22,768 nucleotides of DNA, from positions 1-22,768 of the forward strand of contig JAHAAK010000035.1 in the NCBI GenBank assembly GCA_018376905.1. The letters run 5' to 3'. Below are positions 6,794-14,167 of this stretch, one piece after another. Source of the DNA: Collinsella sp. Its GTDB lineage: Bacteria > Actinomycetota > Coriobacteriia > Coriobacteriales > Coriobacteriaceae. The notes under the pieces are model-generated. The model was given only the letters and a program-made list of their open reading frames with translations. It was not told the origin of the DNA and made no database searches. A program made the position numbers and the translations under genes. Every line of letters begins with the position of its first letter. The stretch's first letter is position 1.

Positions 6794-6892
6794 GCGGGCC
6801 GCATTTGGACAATCTGACGTTCAACTTCAAGGGCGCGATCAGAAGGTCAGCGCCCTTTCGTTTCACGTCACCTTGTCTCAAATGCGGCCCGC
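6794..6892 (+). repeat. Nested-stem structured element, copy A
   Basis: Outer arms GCGGGCCGCATTTG (6794-6807) and its exact complement (6879-6892). The stem continues with GACAA (6808-6812) pairing TTGTC (6873-6877), then TGACGT (6815-6820) pairing ACGTCA (6865-6870). An inner hairpin AAGGGCGC/GCGCCCTT (6829-6836, 6849-6856) closes a 13-base loop. The core phrases CAATCTGACGTTCAA and TTTCACGTCACCTTG recur in copy B at the right edge, while outer and inner stems there have different sequences that still pair. This may be a structured RNA, a terminator family, or a REP/MITE-like element. Confidence 0.75.
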
Positions 6893-6950
6893 TCGCTGCC
6901 GTTGCCAAAACATCGGCGTTGCCTTGCTTCGGGAATGCGGCAGATAGAGA

Positions 6951-6984
6951 CGTTCCTTTTTTGCCGGCAGTTTGGGACACTCCT
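6951..6984 (+). repeat. 34-bp direct repeat, left copy
   Basis: Begins CGTTCCTTTTTTGCCGGCAG and continues to CTCCTT. It matches 8461-8494 at 31 of 34 positions in the same orientation, and includes the palindrome TGCCGGCA. The two copies bracket the ATPase gene and its tandem repeats. Confidence 0.8.
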
Positions 6985-7008
6985 TACGGGGCACCCCCTC
7001 CACAGCGC

Positions 7009-8310
7009 CTATGCCAGCTTGTCGATTTGCCCAATCTCCCAGAGCGGAATATTGACGAGCGTGCCTTCGTCTCTATATGCCGCTAACGATGTTCTCACGC
7101 AGCGCTCGAGCTTGAACTTCTCGCAGGCAATCCTCAGGCTCTTTGCTTTGAGATTCTCTGCCGCCTTGACCTCGAGCGGAAGCACGGTCCCCGCATGGTC
7201 GACGGCAAAGTCAGTCTCTGCATTGCCGGAGGAGGATGACCAATACGCGGGAGTATTGCCTTGGAGCAAAAGCTCCTGTGCGACGTATTGCTCGGTCAGC
7301 GAGCCTTTGAACTCCGTAAAAACAGCGGGCCCGTTCAGAACAATGGCTGGCGTGAGGCCGGAGAGTGCTCCGAGGATGCCGGTGTCGATGCAGAACAGCT
7401 TGAAGCCCGAGAGATCCTCGTAGCTTGTGAGCGGTGCTCTTAGGGCGGAAACACGCGGTACCTTATGAACGATTCCATAGTCCATGAGCCACTGGAGGCT
7501 TTCCTCAAAATCGCGTGCGCGCGCCCCGGGACGAAGCGCGCCGTAGACGAACTTCTTGTTTTCCTTTGCGAGCTGGCCGGGAAGGGATTTCCAAACCAGC
7601 CTCATGCGCTCGACGATGCGGGCTGGCGCATGCTTGCCAAAATCGGATTCATAAGCTTCGATGATTTGCTGCTGAAGCCTGCGGGCCTCGATGAAATCGT
7701 GGGAGGCGGCGAAAGCGGAGACAACTTCTGGCATGCCACCGACAACGAGGTATTCCTTGAGCAGGCGCTCGAGCTTTTCGGAAACATTCGCCAGCAGGTC
7801 CATGTCTGCGGCAAGGATGGCATCTGCGAGCGGATCGCCATCGACGGCACGAACGAACTCGACAAACCCCATGGGGCGCATGGTAAGCTGGTCGATCTTG
7901 CCGACGGGGAACGACTCGTTTTCGCGTCGGAGCGCGAGCCCCATATAGGAGCCGGCTGCCATGATATGGTATTCCGGCGCCAGCTCGTTGAAGTATTTGA
8001 GCGAGGTGATGCCACGCGGTGCCTCTTGGATTTCGTCGAAGATGATGAGCGTGTCTGTCGGCGTTATGGTCTGGCCGCGCAGGAGCTCTATCTGGGAGAT
8101 GATGCGTTTGGGGTCAAGGCTTCCGTCGAACAGCGAACGTGCGCCCGGTTCGAGCATAAAGTCAAAACGGATGACGTTTTGATACTGCTGGCCTGCGAAT
8201 TCGTTGAGAAGCCAGGTTTTTCCCGTCTGGCGGGCCCCCTTAAGCAGGAGGGGCTTGCGGTTTGCCCTAGATTTCCAAGCGATGAGTTCGTCCATTAGCT
8301 GTCGCTGCAT
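7009..8310 (-). CDS. AAA-type ATPase with DUF4143 domain
   Basis: 433 residues of the widespread AAA_14/DUF4143 ATPase family. The N-terminal P-loop domain shows Walker A GARQTGKT (residues 25-32) and Walker B LIIFDEIQE (Asp92-Glu93). The C-terminal part holds the DUF4143 region, including an ETDFAVDH...PLEVKAAENLKAKSLR stretch typical of the restriction-endonuclease-like fold seen at the end of this family. The molecular role of the family is not established; mobile, defence-related or regulatory roles have all been considered. AGGGGG before the ATG supports the start, and TATACT at 8339-8334 is a good -10. The gene lies alone between the convergent lac and gal operons, is flanked by 34-bp direct repeats and preceded by 33-bp tandem repeats, all of which suggest an acquired cassette. 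Confidence 0.9.
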   Translation of the reverse strand: MQRQLMDELIAWKSRANRKPLLLKGARQTGKTWLLNEFAGQQYQNVIRFDFMLEPGARSLFDGSLDPKRIISQIELLRGQTITPTDTLIIFDEIQEAPRGITSLKYFNELAPEYHIMAAGSYMGLALRRENESFPVGKIDQLTMRPMGFVEFVRAVDGDPLADAILAADMDLLANVSEKLERLLKEYLVVGGMPEVVSAFAASHDFIEARRLQQQIIEAYESDFGKHAPARIVERMRLVWKSLPGQLAKENKKFVYGALRPGARARDFEESLQWLMDYGIVHKVPRVSALRAPLTSYEDLSGFKLFCIDTGILGALSGLTPAIVLNGPAVFTEFKGSLTEQYVAQELLLQGNTPAYWSSSSGNAETDFAVDHAGTVLPLEVKAAENLKAKSLRIACEKFKLERCVRTSLAAYRDEGTLVNIPLWEIGQIDKLA

Positions 8311-8333
8311 ACTGCCCCCTAACGATCATGGTT

Positions 8334-8339
8334 AGTATA
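8334..8339 (-). promoter_or_regulatory. Candidate -10 box of the ATPase gene
   Basis: On the minus strand this reads TATACT, 23 bases before the start codon. The region of the -35 box holds the inverted repeat GACC-AAGAC-GGTC and then the 33-bp tandem repeats, but no standard -35 hexamer, so an activator or repeat-binding protein may be involved. Confidence 0.45.
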
Positions 8340-8353
8340 AGACCGTCTTGGTC

Positions 8354-8440
8354 TTTCCATCGAAAAATGTGGGAGTAAACCACGTTTTTCCATCGAATAA
8401 TGTGGGAGGTAACCACGTTTTTCCATCGAATAATGTGGGG
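8354..8440. repeat. Three tandem 33-bp repeats upstream of the ATPase gene
   Basis: CCATCGAAWAATGTGGG recurs at 8357, 8390 and 8423, exactly 33 bases apart. The two full units differ at few positions; the third is truncated after GTGGGG. Each full unit ends in AACCACGTT, so adjoining units place CCAC and GTGG as short inverted arms around the CCATCGAA core. The array sits just upstream of the ATPase promoter, a place suited to a cooperative DNA-binding protein. Confidence 0.85.
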
Positions 8441-8460
8441 TTTAGGTCGGCAGGTGGGAG

Positions 8461-8494
8461 CGTTCCTTCTCTGCCGGCAGTTTGGAACACTCCT
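8461..8494 (+). repeat. 34-bp direct repeat, right copy
   Basis: Begins CGTTCCTTCTCTGCCGGCAG and ends in CTCCTT; 31 of 34 bases equal the copy at 6951-6984. Together they delimit a segment of about 1.5 kb that carries only the ATPase gene and its upstream repeats. Confidence 0.8.
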
Positions 8495-8529
8495 TGTTTT
8501 GGTGCAAATTAGCTACCCTTGCATCAGAA

Positions 8530-8567
8530 AACGGCGCCCGCCGGCGATGTTGCCGGCGGGCGCCGTT
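8530..8567 (-). terminator. Terminator after galT
   Basis: A perfect 16-bp GC-rich stem (AACGGCGCCCGCCGGC with its complement) and a six-base loop, 46 bases beyond the galT stop. On the minus strand the stem is followed by TTCTG, giving a short T-run with the last stem bases. Confidence 0.85.
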
Positions 8568-8613
8568 GTCGTGTAGGCGCTATTTGTTAAGTGCGTGCTT
8601 TCGAGTTCGCGTA

Positions 8614-10242
8614 CTACAGCGAGTCGATAAAGCGCTGTTGGGCGGCGCGTCCTGCCTCGTCCCACTTGAAGACGCCGGCGTTGTCGAGCACGTGGCCAAA
8701 CACCACGCCGACCTCCTCGTGCAGGATGTCGATGGCGTTGTCGGTCGTAAGTTCATCGGCGCGGCGAGCAAAGACGTCCTCGGCCCACGCGGCGTGGCTG
8801 CGGCAAAGGTCGTCGCCCTCGAGCGCGCCAGCAAGGTCGTAGCTGGCATCGGCCTTGGCTGCCAGCAAGTGCTCGCGGACGGCGCCGAGCTCGGGAACCA
8901 AGCGCGGCGGCAAAATGGCCAGGCCCATGACCTCGATCAGGCCGATGTTCTCCTTCTTAATATGGTGGTACTCGGCATGCGGGTGGAAAACGCCCAGCGG
9001 GTGCTCGTCGGTCGTGATGTTGCAGCGAAGCGCCAGGTAGGCCTCGTAGATTTTGCCGCCGGCGTTGCCGCGGGAGTCGACGCGGCGGATGACGGGCGTC
9101 ACGGTGTTGTGCGCCACGCCGTCGGCAGTGTGCGCGATGACGCCCACGGACTCATCGGTCCACTCACGCCAGGCGAGGATAATCTTTTCGGCAGCATCGA
9201 GCAGCTGGGCTCGGTCGTGCGAGCGCAGACGCAGCACCGAGAGCGGCCACTGCAGCACAGTGCCGCTGACCTGGTCAAAGCCGGGCACGCTAAACTGCGA
9301 GACCTCGGTGGCATGCATCATGGGGAACTCGTGCGCGCCGCCCTGGAAGTGGTCGTGCGACAGAATCGAACCGCCCACGATGGGCAGGTCGGCATTGGAG
9401 CCTATAAAGTAGTGCGGGAACAGGTCCACAAAGTCGAGCAGGCAGGAGAGACCCTTGCGGTCTACGTGCATGGGACGGTGTTCGGAGCTCATCGCGATGC
9501 AGTGCTCGTTAAAGTATGCGTACGGGCTGTACTGGAAGCCCCAGCGCTCGCCGTCGAGCTCAATGGGGATAACGCGCAGATTCTGGCGGGCGGGGTGAGC
9601 GCCGCCGTCGGCTGCAGCGGAGCGTCCAGGGTAGCCCTCGTTTTCGATGCAGAGCTGGCAGGCGGGATACTTCTCGCCCGTGTTCTTGGCTACACCTGCC
9701 GCGGCGATATCGCGCGGGTCCTTCTCAGGCTTGGACAGGTTGATAGTGATCTCAAGATCGCCCCAGTTGGTGGGGGTGCTCCATTTGATGTTGCGCGCGA
9801 TGGCGGCACGGCGCACGTAGCCGGCGTCGCAGCACAGGCCGTAGAACCAGTCGGTTGCGGCGCGGGGCTCGTTGACGCCCATACGTCCGTTGAACTCTTC
9901 GTTTACAACCGAAGGCCTCGGCGTGAGCACGCCCATGATTCGCATGGCGATGCGGTCGCGGCCCGATGCTGTGTCCTCGGCGGCACCGTTGGCAACGGCG
10001 GTCTCGGAAAGCGCGGCAAGCGTGCCTTCAAGGTCAAAGTCGGGCAGGGTATCGGGGTGCAAGAGCGAGAGTTTCTCAACCTGGAGCGCCCAGGCCATAT
10101 CGAGCGCGGGCCCCGTAGCGCCGATGCACTCCAAAATGGTGTTGTATGCCCAGATGCGGTCGTCCTGGCCGATCATCGATCGGTGGATGGCGTACTCGAT
10201 CAGGTTCTGTGCGGCCTCGCGCACGTCAGTCATTACAGCCAT
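8614..10242 (-). CDS. galT: UTP--hexose-1-phosphate uridylyltransferase, type 2 GalT
   Basis: 542 residues of the second GalT family (the Firmicutes/Actinobacteria type, about 500 residues), unrelated in length to the 350-residue E. coli form. It exchanges UMP between UDP-glucose and galactose 1-phosphate in the Leloir pathway. Family marks are WYG-like WFYGLCCDAGYVRR (132-145), CQLCIENEGYPGR (195-207), RVIPIELDGERWGFQYSPY (223-241) and the histidine motif SHDHFQGGAHEFP (295-307). The start is ambiguous: ATG at 10242 lies ten bases after AGGGGG and overlaps the end of galK, while the in-frame ATG at 10233 forms a TAATG overlap with the galK stop. Either way translation is coupled to galK. No galE is seen in the window. 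Confidence 0.95.
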   Translation of the reverse strand: MAVMTDVREAAQNLIEYAIHRSMIGQDDRIWAYNTILECIGATGPALDMAWALQVEKLSLLHPDTLPDFDLEGTLAALSETAVANGAAEDTASGRDRIAMRIMGVLTPRPSVVNEEFNGRMGVNEPRAATDWFYGLCCDAGYVRRAAIARNIKWSTPTNWGDLEITINLSKPEKDPRDIAAAGVAKNTGEKYPACQLCIENEGYPGRSAAADGGAHPARQNLRVIPIELDGERWGFQYSPYAYFNEHCIAMSSEHRPMHVDRKGLSCLLDFVDLFPHYFIGSNADLPIVGGSILSHDHFQGGAHEFPMMHATEVSQFSVPGFDQVSGTVLQWPLSVLRLRSHDRAQLLDAAEKIILAWREWTDESVGVIAHTADGVAHNTVTPVIRRVDSRGNAGGKIYEAYLALRCNITTDEHPLGVFHPHAEYHHIKKENIGLIEVMGLAILPPRLVPELGAVREHLLAAKADASYDLAGALEGDDLCRSHAAWAEDVFARRADELTTDNAIDILHEEVGVVFGHVLDNAGVFKWDEAGRAAQQRFIDSL

Positions 10243-11438
10243 GCCGCGTAAGCCCCCTTGTCAGAGATGGCGTAGTGACGGGCAGAGCCCTCGCCCAGCC
10301 AGCTGTTCATCTTGGCAATGAAGGTGTCGACCAGGTCGAGCGGCACGAAGGCCTGGATGGTGCCACCAAAGCCGCCACCGTGGATACGGACGGCGCCGCG
10401 GCCGTCGAGCACGTGCTCGGCCAGCGCCAGGGCATACATGGAAGGCTGCTCGGAACCCAGCTTGGCAACAACATTCTGCAGGTACATGGCAGAGCTGGCG
10501 CCGGACTCGCGCGTCAGGACCAGGAACTGGTCGATGTCGCCGGCGTTCAGAGCTGCCCAGCGCTTGTCGACCAGGCCGTTCTCGTACCAGTAGTGAACGG
10601 CGCGCAGGCAGGCACGGTCGCCCAGCTTGGCACGCAGCTCGGGGAGCTTGGCGTCAAAGTCGGCAACGTCGACCTCGCACAGGCGTGCCTTGCCAAACTC
10701 GGCGGCGACGTCCTGCATCTCGCGCGGAACGGCGGCGTAGTCGTCGGTGGCGGCCACGTGGTCGGTGCCCACTTTAACGAGCACAAGCGCATAACCGTGA
10801 TCCTCAAAGTTGAGCTCGAGCTTCTGGGTCTTAGGCTGAGCCTGGTCCTCAAAGTCCATGTAGGCGAGGCCACCCAGGCACACGGCGGCCTGGTCCATCA
10901 GACCGCAGGGCTTGCCGTAGTAGTTGTTCTCGGTGCGCTGGCTCATCTGCGCGAGCGCGACGGGCTCAATGGCGGGCGCGCCCCAGAGCGTCTCCATGGC
11001 GCGGCCGTATGCGGCCTCGACGGCAGCGGAGCTGGAAAGGCCGCCGCCCGAGGGGACGGAGCAGGTGAAGGCAAAGTCGAAGCCGTGGGGCTCAACGCCC
11101 AGAGTTGCGACCTCGTGGGCCATGCCGCGGACGAGGCTCGCGGACGTGCCCTTCTCGGACTCCTGAACATCCAGCGTGTCGAGCGTAATCTCAAAGCTGG
11201 GGTAGCCCTCGTCGGCAACGCGGACCTTGTTGGTATCGGTCGCCACGGCAATGCCGTCGACGGCGACATCGAGCGAGCCGGCGATAACGTGGCCGCCCTC
11301 GTGGTCGGTGTGGTTGCCGCTGATCTCGGAGCGGCCGGGCGCGTGCACGTAGAGCACCTGGCGGTCGCCGATGGGGCCAAACTCCTCCTCAAACAGCTTG
11401 GTGAGCGTGGCGAGCGTCTTTTCGTCGGGGGTGGTCAT
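10233..11438 (-). CDS. galK: Galactokinase
   Basis: 401 residues of the GHMP kinase family; it makes galactose 1-phosphate from galactose and ATP, the entry step of the Leloir pathway. Visible motifs: the substrate-binding segment PGRSEISGNHTDHEGGH (34-50), the ATP-binding motif SVPSGGGLSSSAA (127-139) and the C-terminal IHGGGFGGTIQAF. The SGNHTDH form, in place of IGEHTDY, is the variant I associate with clostridial and actinobacterial galactokinases. The reading frame is open 72 bases further upstream, but the ATG at 11438 has AAGGAAAGGA before it and gives a normal N-terminus; the longer form would also overlap operator sites. First gene of a galK-galT operon, divergent from the LacI regulator at 11778. 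Confidence 0.96.
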   Translation of the reverse strand: MTTPDEKTLATLTKLFEEEFGPIGDRQVLYVHAPGRSEISGNHTDHEGGHVIAGSLDVAVDGIAVATDTNKVRVADEGYPSFEITLDTLDVQESEKGTSASLVRGMAHEVATLGVEPHGFDFAFTCSVPSGGGLSSSAAVEAAYGRAMETLWGAPAIEPVALAQMSQRTENNYYGKPCGLMDQAAVCLGGLAYMDFEDQAQPKTQKLELNFEDHGYALVLVKVGTDHVAATDDYAAVPREMQDVAAEFGKARLCEVDVADFDAKLPELRAKLGDRACLRAVHYWYENGLVDKRWAALNAGDIDQFLVLTRESGASSAMYLQNVVAKLGSEQPSMYALALAEHVLDGRGAVRIHGGGFGGTIQAFVPLDLVDTFIAKMNSWLGEGSARHYAISDKGAYAAWL

Positions 11439-11478
11439 GGGGGTCCTTTCCTTGGCGCGTACGGACGATTTTTGCATC

Positions 11479-11496
11479 GTTATGAGTACGTTAACA
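11479..11496 (+). promoter_or_regulatory. LacI-family operator candidate A (gal side)
   Basis: GTTATGAGTACGTTAACA, 40 bases before the galK start. It is an exact inverted copy of site B at 11547-11564. The central ACGT and the TTAACA arm are shared with the lac-side sites. Confidence 0.7.
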
Positions 11497-11546
11497 ATTT
11501 GAAGCGGCACGAACTAAGCATCCACAATGCCGCACGTTAAGGGCTA

Positions 11547-11564
11547 TGTTAACGTACTCATAAC
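11547..11564 (-). promoter_or_regulatory. LacI-family operator candidate B (gal side)
   Basis: The minus strand reads GTTATGAGTACGTTAACA, identical over 18 bases to site A. Exact 18-base conservation in non-coding DNA strongly suggests a protein-binding site. Confidence 0.7.
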
Positions 11565-11670
11565 ACAACGCATATCACTTTTTGAGAATCTGGTAATCGG
11601 TCGAAATTCGGCCGTGAACGGTAGTGCCGTATGGACTTATAGAGCAGAAGGGCTGCAGCTAGAAAAAGTA

Positions 11671-11684
11671 GAGTACGTTAACAT
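11671..11684 (+). promoter_or_regulatory. LacI-family operator candidate C (gal side)
   Basis: GAGTACGTTAACAT matches the inner 13-14 bases of sites A and B and lies 94 bases before the regulator start. Its distance of 123 bp from site B is close to the 120 bp between the two lac-side operators, which hints at similar looping. Confidence 0.6.
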
Positions 11685-11777
11685 GCGTCCGACGATAGCG
11701 GCCCTTCGTGCGGACTAAATTCCTGCACGGGGCCGGCATGCACGCTATTTTGATCTCGCAAGGGTGAAGGTGATCTT

Positions 11778-12809
11778 GTGGCAAGGCGCCCCTCCAACGA
11801 TACAGGCTCGCGTCCGGTTTCCATGGCCGACGTCGCCCGCGCTGCTGGCGTTTCGCAGCAGACGGTCTCGCGCGTCGCCAACGGCCTGCCCAATGTGAAC
11901 GAGCAGACGCGCCAGCGCGTGCAGGCTGCCATGCAGGAGCTCGGCTTTCGCCCGAGCTATGCCGGCCGTTCGTTGCGCGACGGTCGCTACCATTCGGTCG
12001 GTCTATGCGTCAACGATGTCACCAAGTTTGGGAATCTGACGATGATCGACGGCATCGCCAGCGCTGCTCGCGAGCACGGCTGCGCCATCACGCTGGTCGA
12101 GATGTCCAAGACCGAGGAGTTTTCGCTTGCCGAGGCCACGCGTCGCATGGCGGCCCTGCCGGTCGATGGCATCATCATCGGTATGAGCCGCATGGCGCCC
12201 GACTTTGAGACGTTTGATCCGCTGCCGGGAATCGGCACGGTTATCGTCACCATGTATGCGCATCCGCGCGTGACCACGGTCGACTCCGACCATTACGGCT
12301 GCTCGCTGCTGCTTATGGATCACCTGTTTGAGCTTGGCCACGAGCAGATCCGCTATATCGGCGGCCCATCCTTCTCGGTGGACGAGCAGTTCCGCCGCGC
12401 TGGTTGGCAAGACGCGCTCGAGCGCAGGCATATTGAGCCAACGGAGCCGCTCGAGGGCGACTGGTCTGCCAACAGCGGCTACGAGGCCGGCAGGTACCTG
12501 GCTGAGCACGATCGCGCTATGACGGCGATCTATGCGGCAAACGATCAGATGGCAAATGGCGCGATTGCCGCGCTGCGTGATAGCGGCCTGCACGTGCCCG
12601 AGGACGTAAGCGTGGTGGGCGTCGACGATTCGCTCGACGACTTTGTCGCGCATAACGAGCTCACGACCGTGCGATTCGATCTACATCAGCGCGGACGCGA
12701 GGTGTTTGAGCATGCAGTCCCCGAGGCGGGCACATCGGGCAAGACCGTTGCCATTCGTATTCCAGGCCAGCTCATCGTTCGACATAGCACGGCGGCTCCG
12801 CGCTCGTAG
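11778..12809 (+). CDS. LacI-family regulator of the galK-galT operon
   Basis: 343 residues; GTG start supported by GAAGGTGA upstream. The DNA-binding domain (about 15-35, SMADVARAAGVSQQTVSRVANG) and hinge (RPSYAGRSL) precede the sugar-binding core, with landmarks AIYAANDQMANG and VSVVGVDDS. It is a paralogue of the regulator at 589: the recognition helices read SQQTVSR and SEQTVSR, the hinges share AGRSLR, and both have a LPVDG...DF(E/G)TF(D/E)PLPG block. It is divergent from galK, with three near-identical sites in between, so it most likely represses galK-galT and itself. The inducer is presumably galactose or a derivative, not known. The recognition helices are nearly the same, so cross-binding between the two systems is possible. 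Confidence 0.92.
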   Translation: MARRPSNDTGSRPVSMADVARAAGVSQQTVSRVANGLPNVNEQTRQRVQAAMQELGFRPSYAGRSLRDGRYHSVGLCVNDVTKFGNLTMIDGIASAAREHGCAITLVEMSKTEEFSLAEATRRMAALPVDGIIIGMSRMAPDFETFDPLPGIGTVIVTMYAHPRVTTVDSDHYGCSLLLMDHLFELGHEQIRYIGGPSFSVDEQFRRAGWQDALERRHIEPTEPLEGDWSANSGYEAGRYLAEHDRAMTAIYAANDQMANGAIAALRDSGLHVPEDVSVVGVDDSLDDFVAHNELTTVRFDLHQRGREVFEHAVPEAGTSGKTVAIRIPGQLIVRHSTAAPRS

Positions 12810-12892
12810 TTTGCGCAGCTCAACGGCACAATCTTGCACTTCAACAACAATCGGTAAGGATGCCGGCAGATAGCTGTTGGGATGCAGCCGAG

Positions 12893-12901
12893 TGCTATGA
12901 T
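12893..12901 (+). promoter_or_regulatory. Extended -10 promoter of the flavodiiron gene
   Basis: TGCTATGAT is an extended -10 box (TGn plus TATGAT). The -35 region is poor, as is common with extended -10 promoters. The start of transcription would fall near 12908, leaving a leader of about 30 bases that contains the AGGAGG ribosome site. Confidence 0.5.
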
Positions 12902-12938
12902 AGACGGGTTCTTTTGTCTATCTAGGAGGCTTTGCCTG

Positions 12939-14099
12939 ATGGAGATCACCAAGGATATCCGCTACGTTGGCGTCGACGATCATGACATTGACCTGTTCGA
13001 GGGCCAGTACGACGTGTCCGAGAACGGTATGGCATACAACAGCTACGTTATCTTGGGCGAGAAGATCGCTGTCGCCGATTCGGTCGACGGCGGTTTTGTT
13101 GACGAGTGGCTCGGCAACATCGAGGCCGTGCTCGACGGTCGCACGCCCGATTACCTGGTCGTTCACCATATGGAGCCCGACCACTCCGCCGGCATCGCCG
13201 CCTTTATGGAGCGCTATCCCCAGGCCCAGATCGTGGCCAGCATGGGCGCCTTCCGCATGATGATCAACTACTTTGGCACCGATTACCCCGAGCGCAAGAT
13301 GGTCGTCAAAGAGGGCGACGTGCTCGACCTGGGCGGTCACAGCCTGACCTTCGTCGGCGCCCCCAACGTGCACTGGCCCGAGGTACTGTTCTCCTACGAG
13401 GCCACCGACAAGGTGCTCTTTAGTGCCGACGGCTTTGGCAAGTTCGGTGCCAACGACATCGAGGACCCGGAAGGCTGGGCCTGCGAGGCGCGCCGTTACT
13501 ACTTTGGTATTGTCGGCAAGTTCGGCAAGTTCGTGCAGGCCGTGCTCAAGAAGGCCGCCGACCTGGACATCCAGATCATCTGCCCACTCCATGGCCCTGT
13601 GCTGACCGAGAACCTGGGCTACTACCTCGACACCTACAACACCTGGTCGAGCTACCAGCCCGAGGACGAGGGCATCACGATTGCCTACGCGAGCGTTTAC
13701 GGCCATCTGAAGGCAGCCGTCGAGGAACTCGCTGCAGCGCTCGAGGCTCGCGGCCAGAAGGTCTCCGTCTTTGACCTGGCTCGCGACGATATGGCCGAGG
13801 CCGTTGAGGACGCGTTCCGCTACGACCGTCTGGTGCTTGCCTCCATTACCTACCAGGGCGAGATCTTCCCGTTCATGAGCGCCTTCATCCACACGCTCGC
13901 CGAGCATGCCTACCAGAACCGCACGGTGGCACTCGTCGAGGCCGGTTCCTGGGCGCCCGCGGCAGCCAAGGTCATGACCAAAGAACTCGAGAGCATGAAG
14001 GACATCACCCTGACGCAGAACAAGGTGACCGTTCTGGGTTCGCTTAACGACGCATCGCGCGCCCAGATCGAAGCCCTCGCCGACGAGCTGTCCAAGTAA
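12939..14099 (+). CDS. fprA: Class A flavodiiron protein (oxygen/nitric oxide reductase)
   Basis: 386 residues. The N-terminal metallo-beta-lactamase-like domain (about 1-245) carries the diiron ligands: HxExDH as H77-M-E79-P-D81-H82, the His in NVHWPEV, an Asp in FSADGFG, and the His in CPLHGPVL. The C-terminal flavodoxin-like domain (about 250-386) has the FMN loop YASVYGHLK. Such proteins reduce O2 to water, or NO to N2O, in the cytoplasm of anaerobes with electrons from rubredoxin or a related donor. The size is that of the two-domain class A; there is no fused rubredoxin. The frame opens 57 bases earlier, but the ATG at 12939 follows TAGGAGG and gives the family N-terminus. It seems unrelated to sugar use and reflects an oxygen-sensitive lifestyle. 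Confidence 0.94.
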   Translation: MEITKDIRYVGVDDHDIDLFEGQYDVSENGMAYNSYVILGEKIAVADSVDGGFVDEWLGNIEAVLDGRTPDYLVVHHMEPDHSAGIAAFMERYPQAQIVASMGAFRMMINYFGTDYPERKMVVKEGDVLDLGGHSLTFVGAPNVHWPEVLFSYEATDKVLFSADGFGKFGANDIEDPEGWACEARRYYFGIVGKFGKFVQAVLKKAADLDIQIICPLHGPVLTENLGYYLDTYNTWSSYQPEDEGITIAYASVYGHLKAAVEELAAALEARGQKVSVFDLARDDMAEAVEDAFRYDRLVLASITYQGEIFPFMSAFIHTLAEHAYQNRTVALVEAGSWAPAAAKVMTKELESMKDITLTQNKVTVLGSLNDASRAQIEALADELSK

Positions 14100-14121
14100 C
14101 AACGCGCTCGCTTCTACCGCC

Positions 14122-14162
14122 AAAACCACCACAAAGGGGACAGGCACCTTTGTGGTGGTTTT
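14122..14162. terminator. Bidirectional terminator between fprA and deoR
   Basis: A perfect 16-bp stem (arms 14122-14137 and 14147-14162, AAAACCACCACAAAGG type) around a nine-base loop, followed by more T residues on the plus strand and preceded by AAAA for the minus strand. Loop and stem foot together read GGGGACAGGCACC, related to the GGGGACAGTC at 2306. It serves the convergent genes on both sides. Confidence 0.9.
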
Positions 14163-14167
14163 TGTTT

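Larger units (their letters stand above)
11439..11777. promoter_or_regulatory. Divergent control region between galK and the second lacI-type gene
   Basis: A 339-base gap with no credible gene. It contains three operator candidates with the core GAGTACGTTAACA (centres at about 11489.5, 11553.5 and 11676.5, separated by 64 and 123 bp) and an isolated half site CACGTTAAG at 11533-11541. I could not identify a convincing -35/-10 pair for either gene. Confidence 0.6.

Noticed and set aside
7465..8298. Plus-strand frame of 277 codons opposite the ATPase gene
   Set aside because: The minus strand has Walker A and B motifs in a full-length family protein; the plus frame shows nothing recognisable.
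8354..8440. 33-bp repeats as a CRISPR array
   Set aside because: Units are directly tandem with no unique spacers and there are no cas genes.
8482..10251. Long open frame on the plus strand (589 codons) opposite galT
   Set aside because: It is the antisense of a certain galT gene; GC-rich codon use keeps the opposite frame open. The translation is rich in Val, Gly, Ala and His with no domain.
10146..11540. Long plus-strand frame opposite galK
   Set aside because: Antisense shadow of galK; it also runs through the operator region and has no ribosome site.
12918..14147. Long minus-strand frame opposite the flavodiiron gene
   Set aside because: Antisense shadow; the plus strand carries a complete HxExDH and flavodoxin protein with a good ribosome site.
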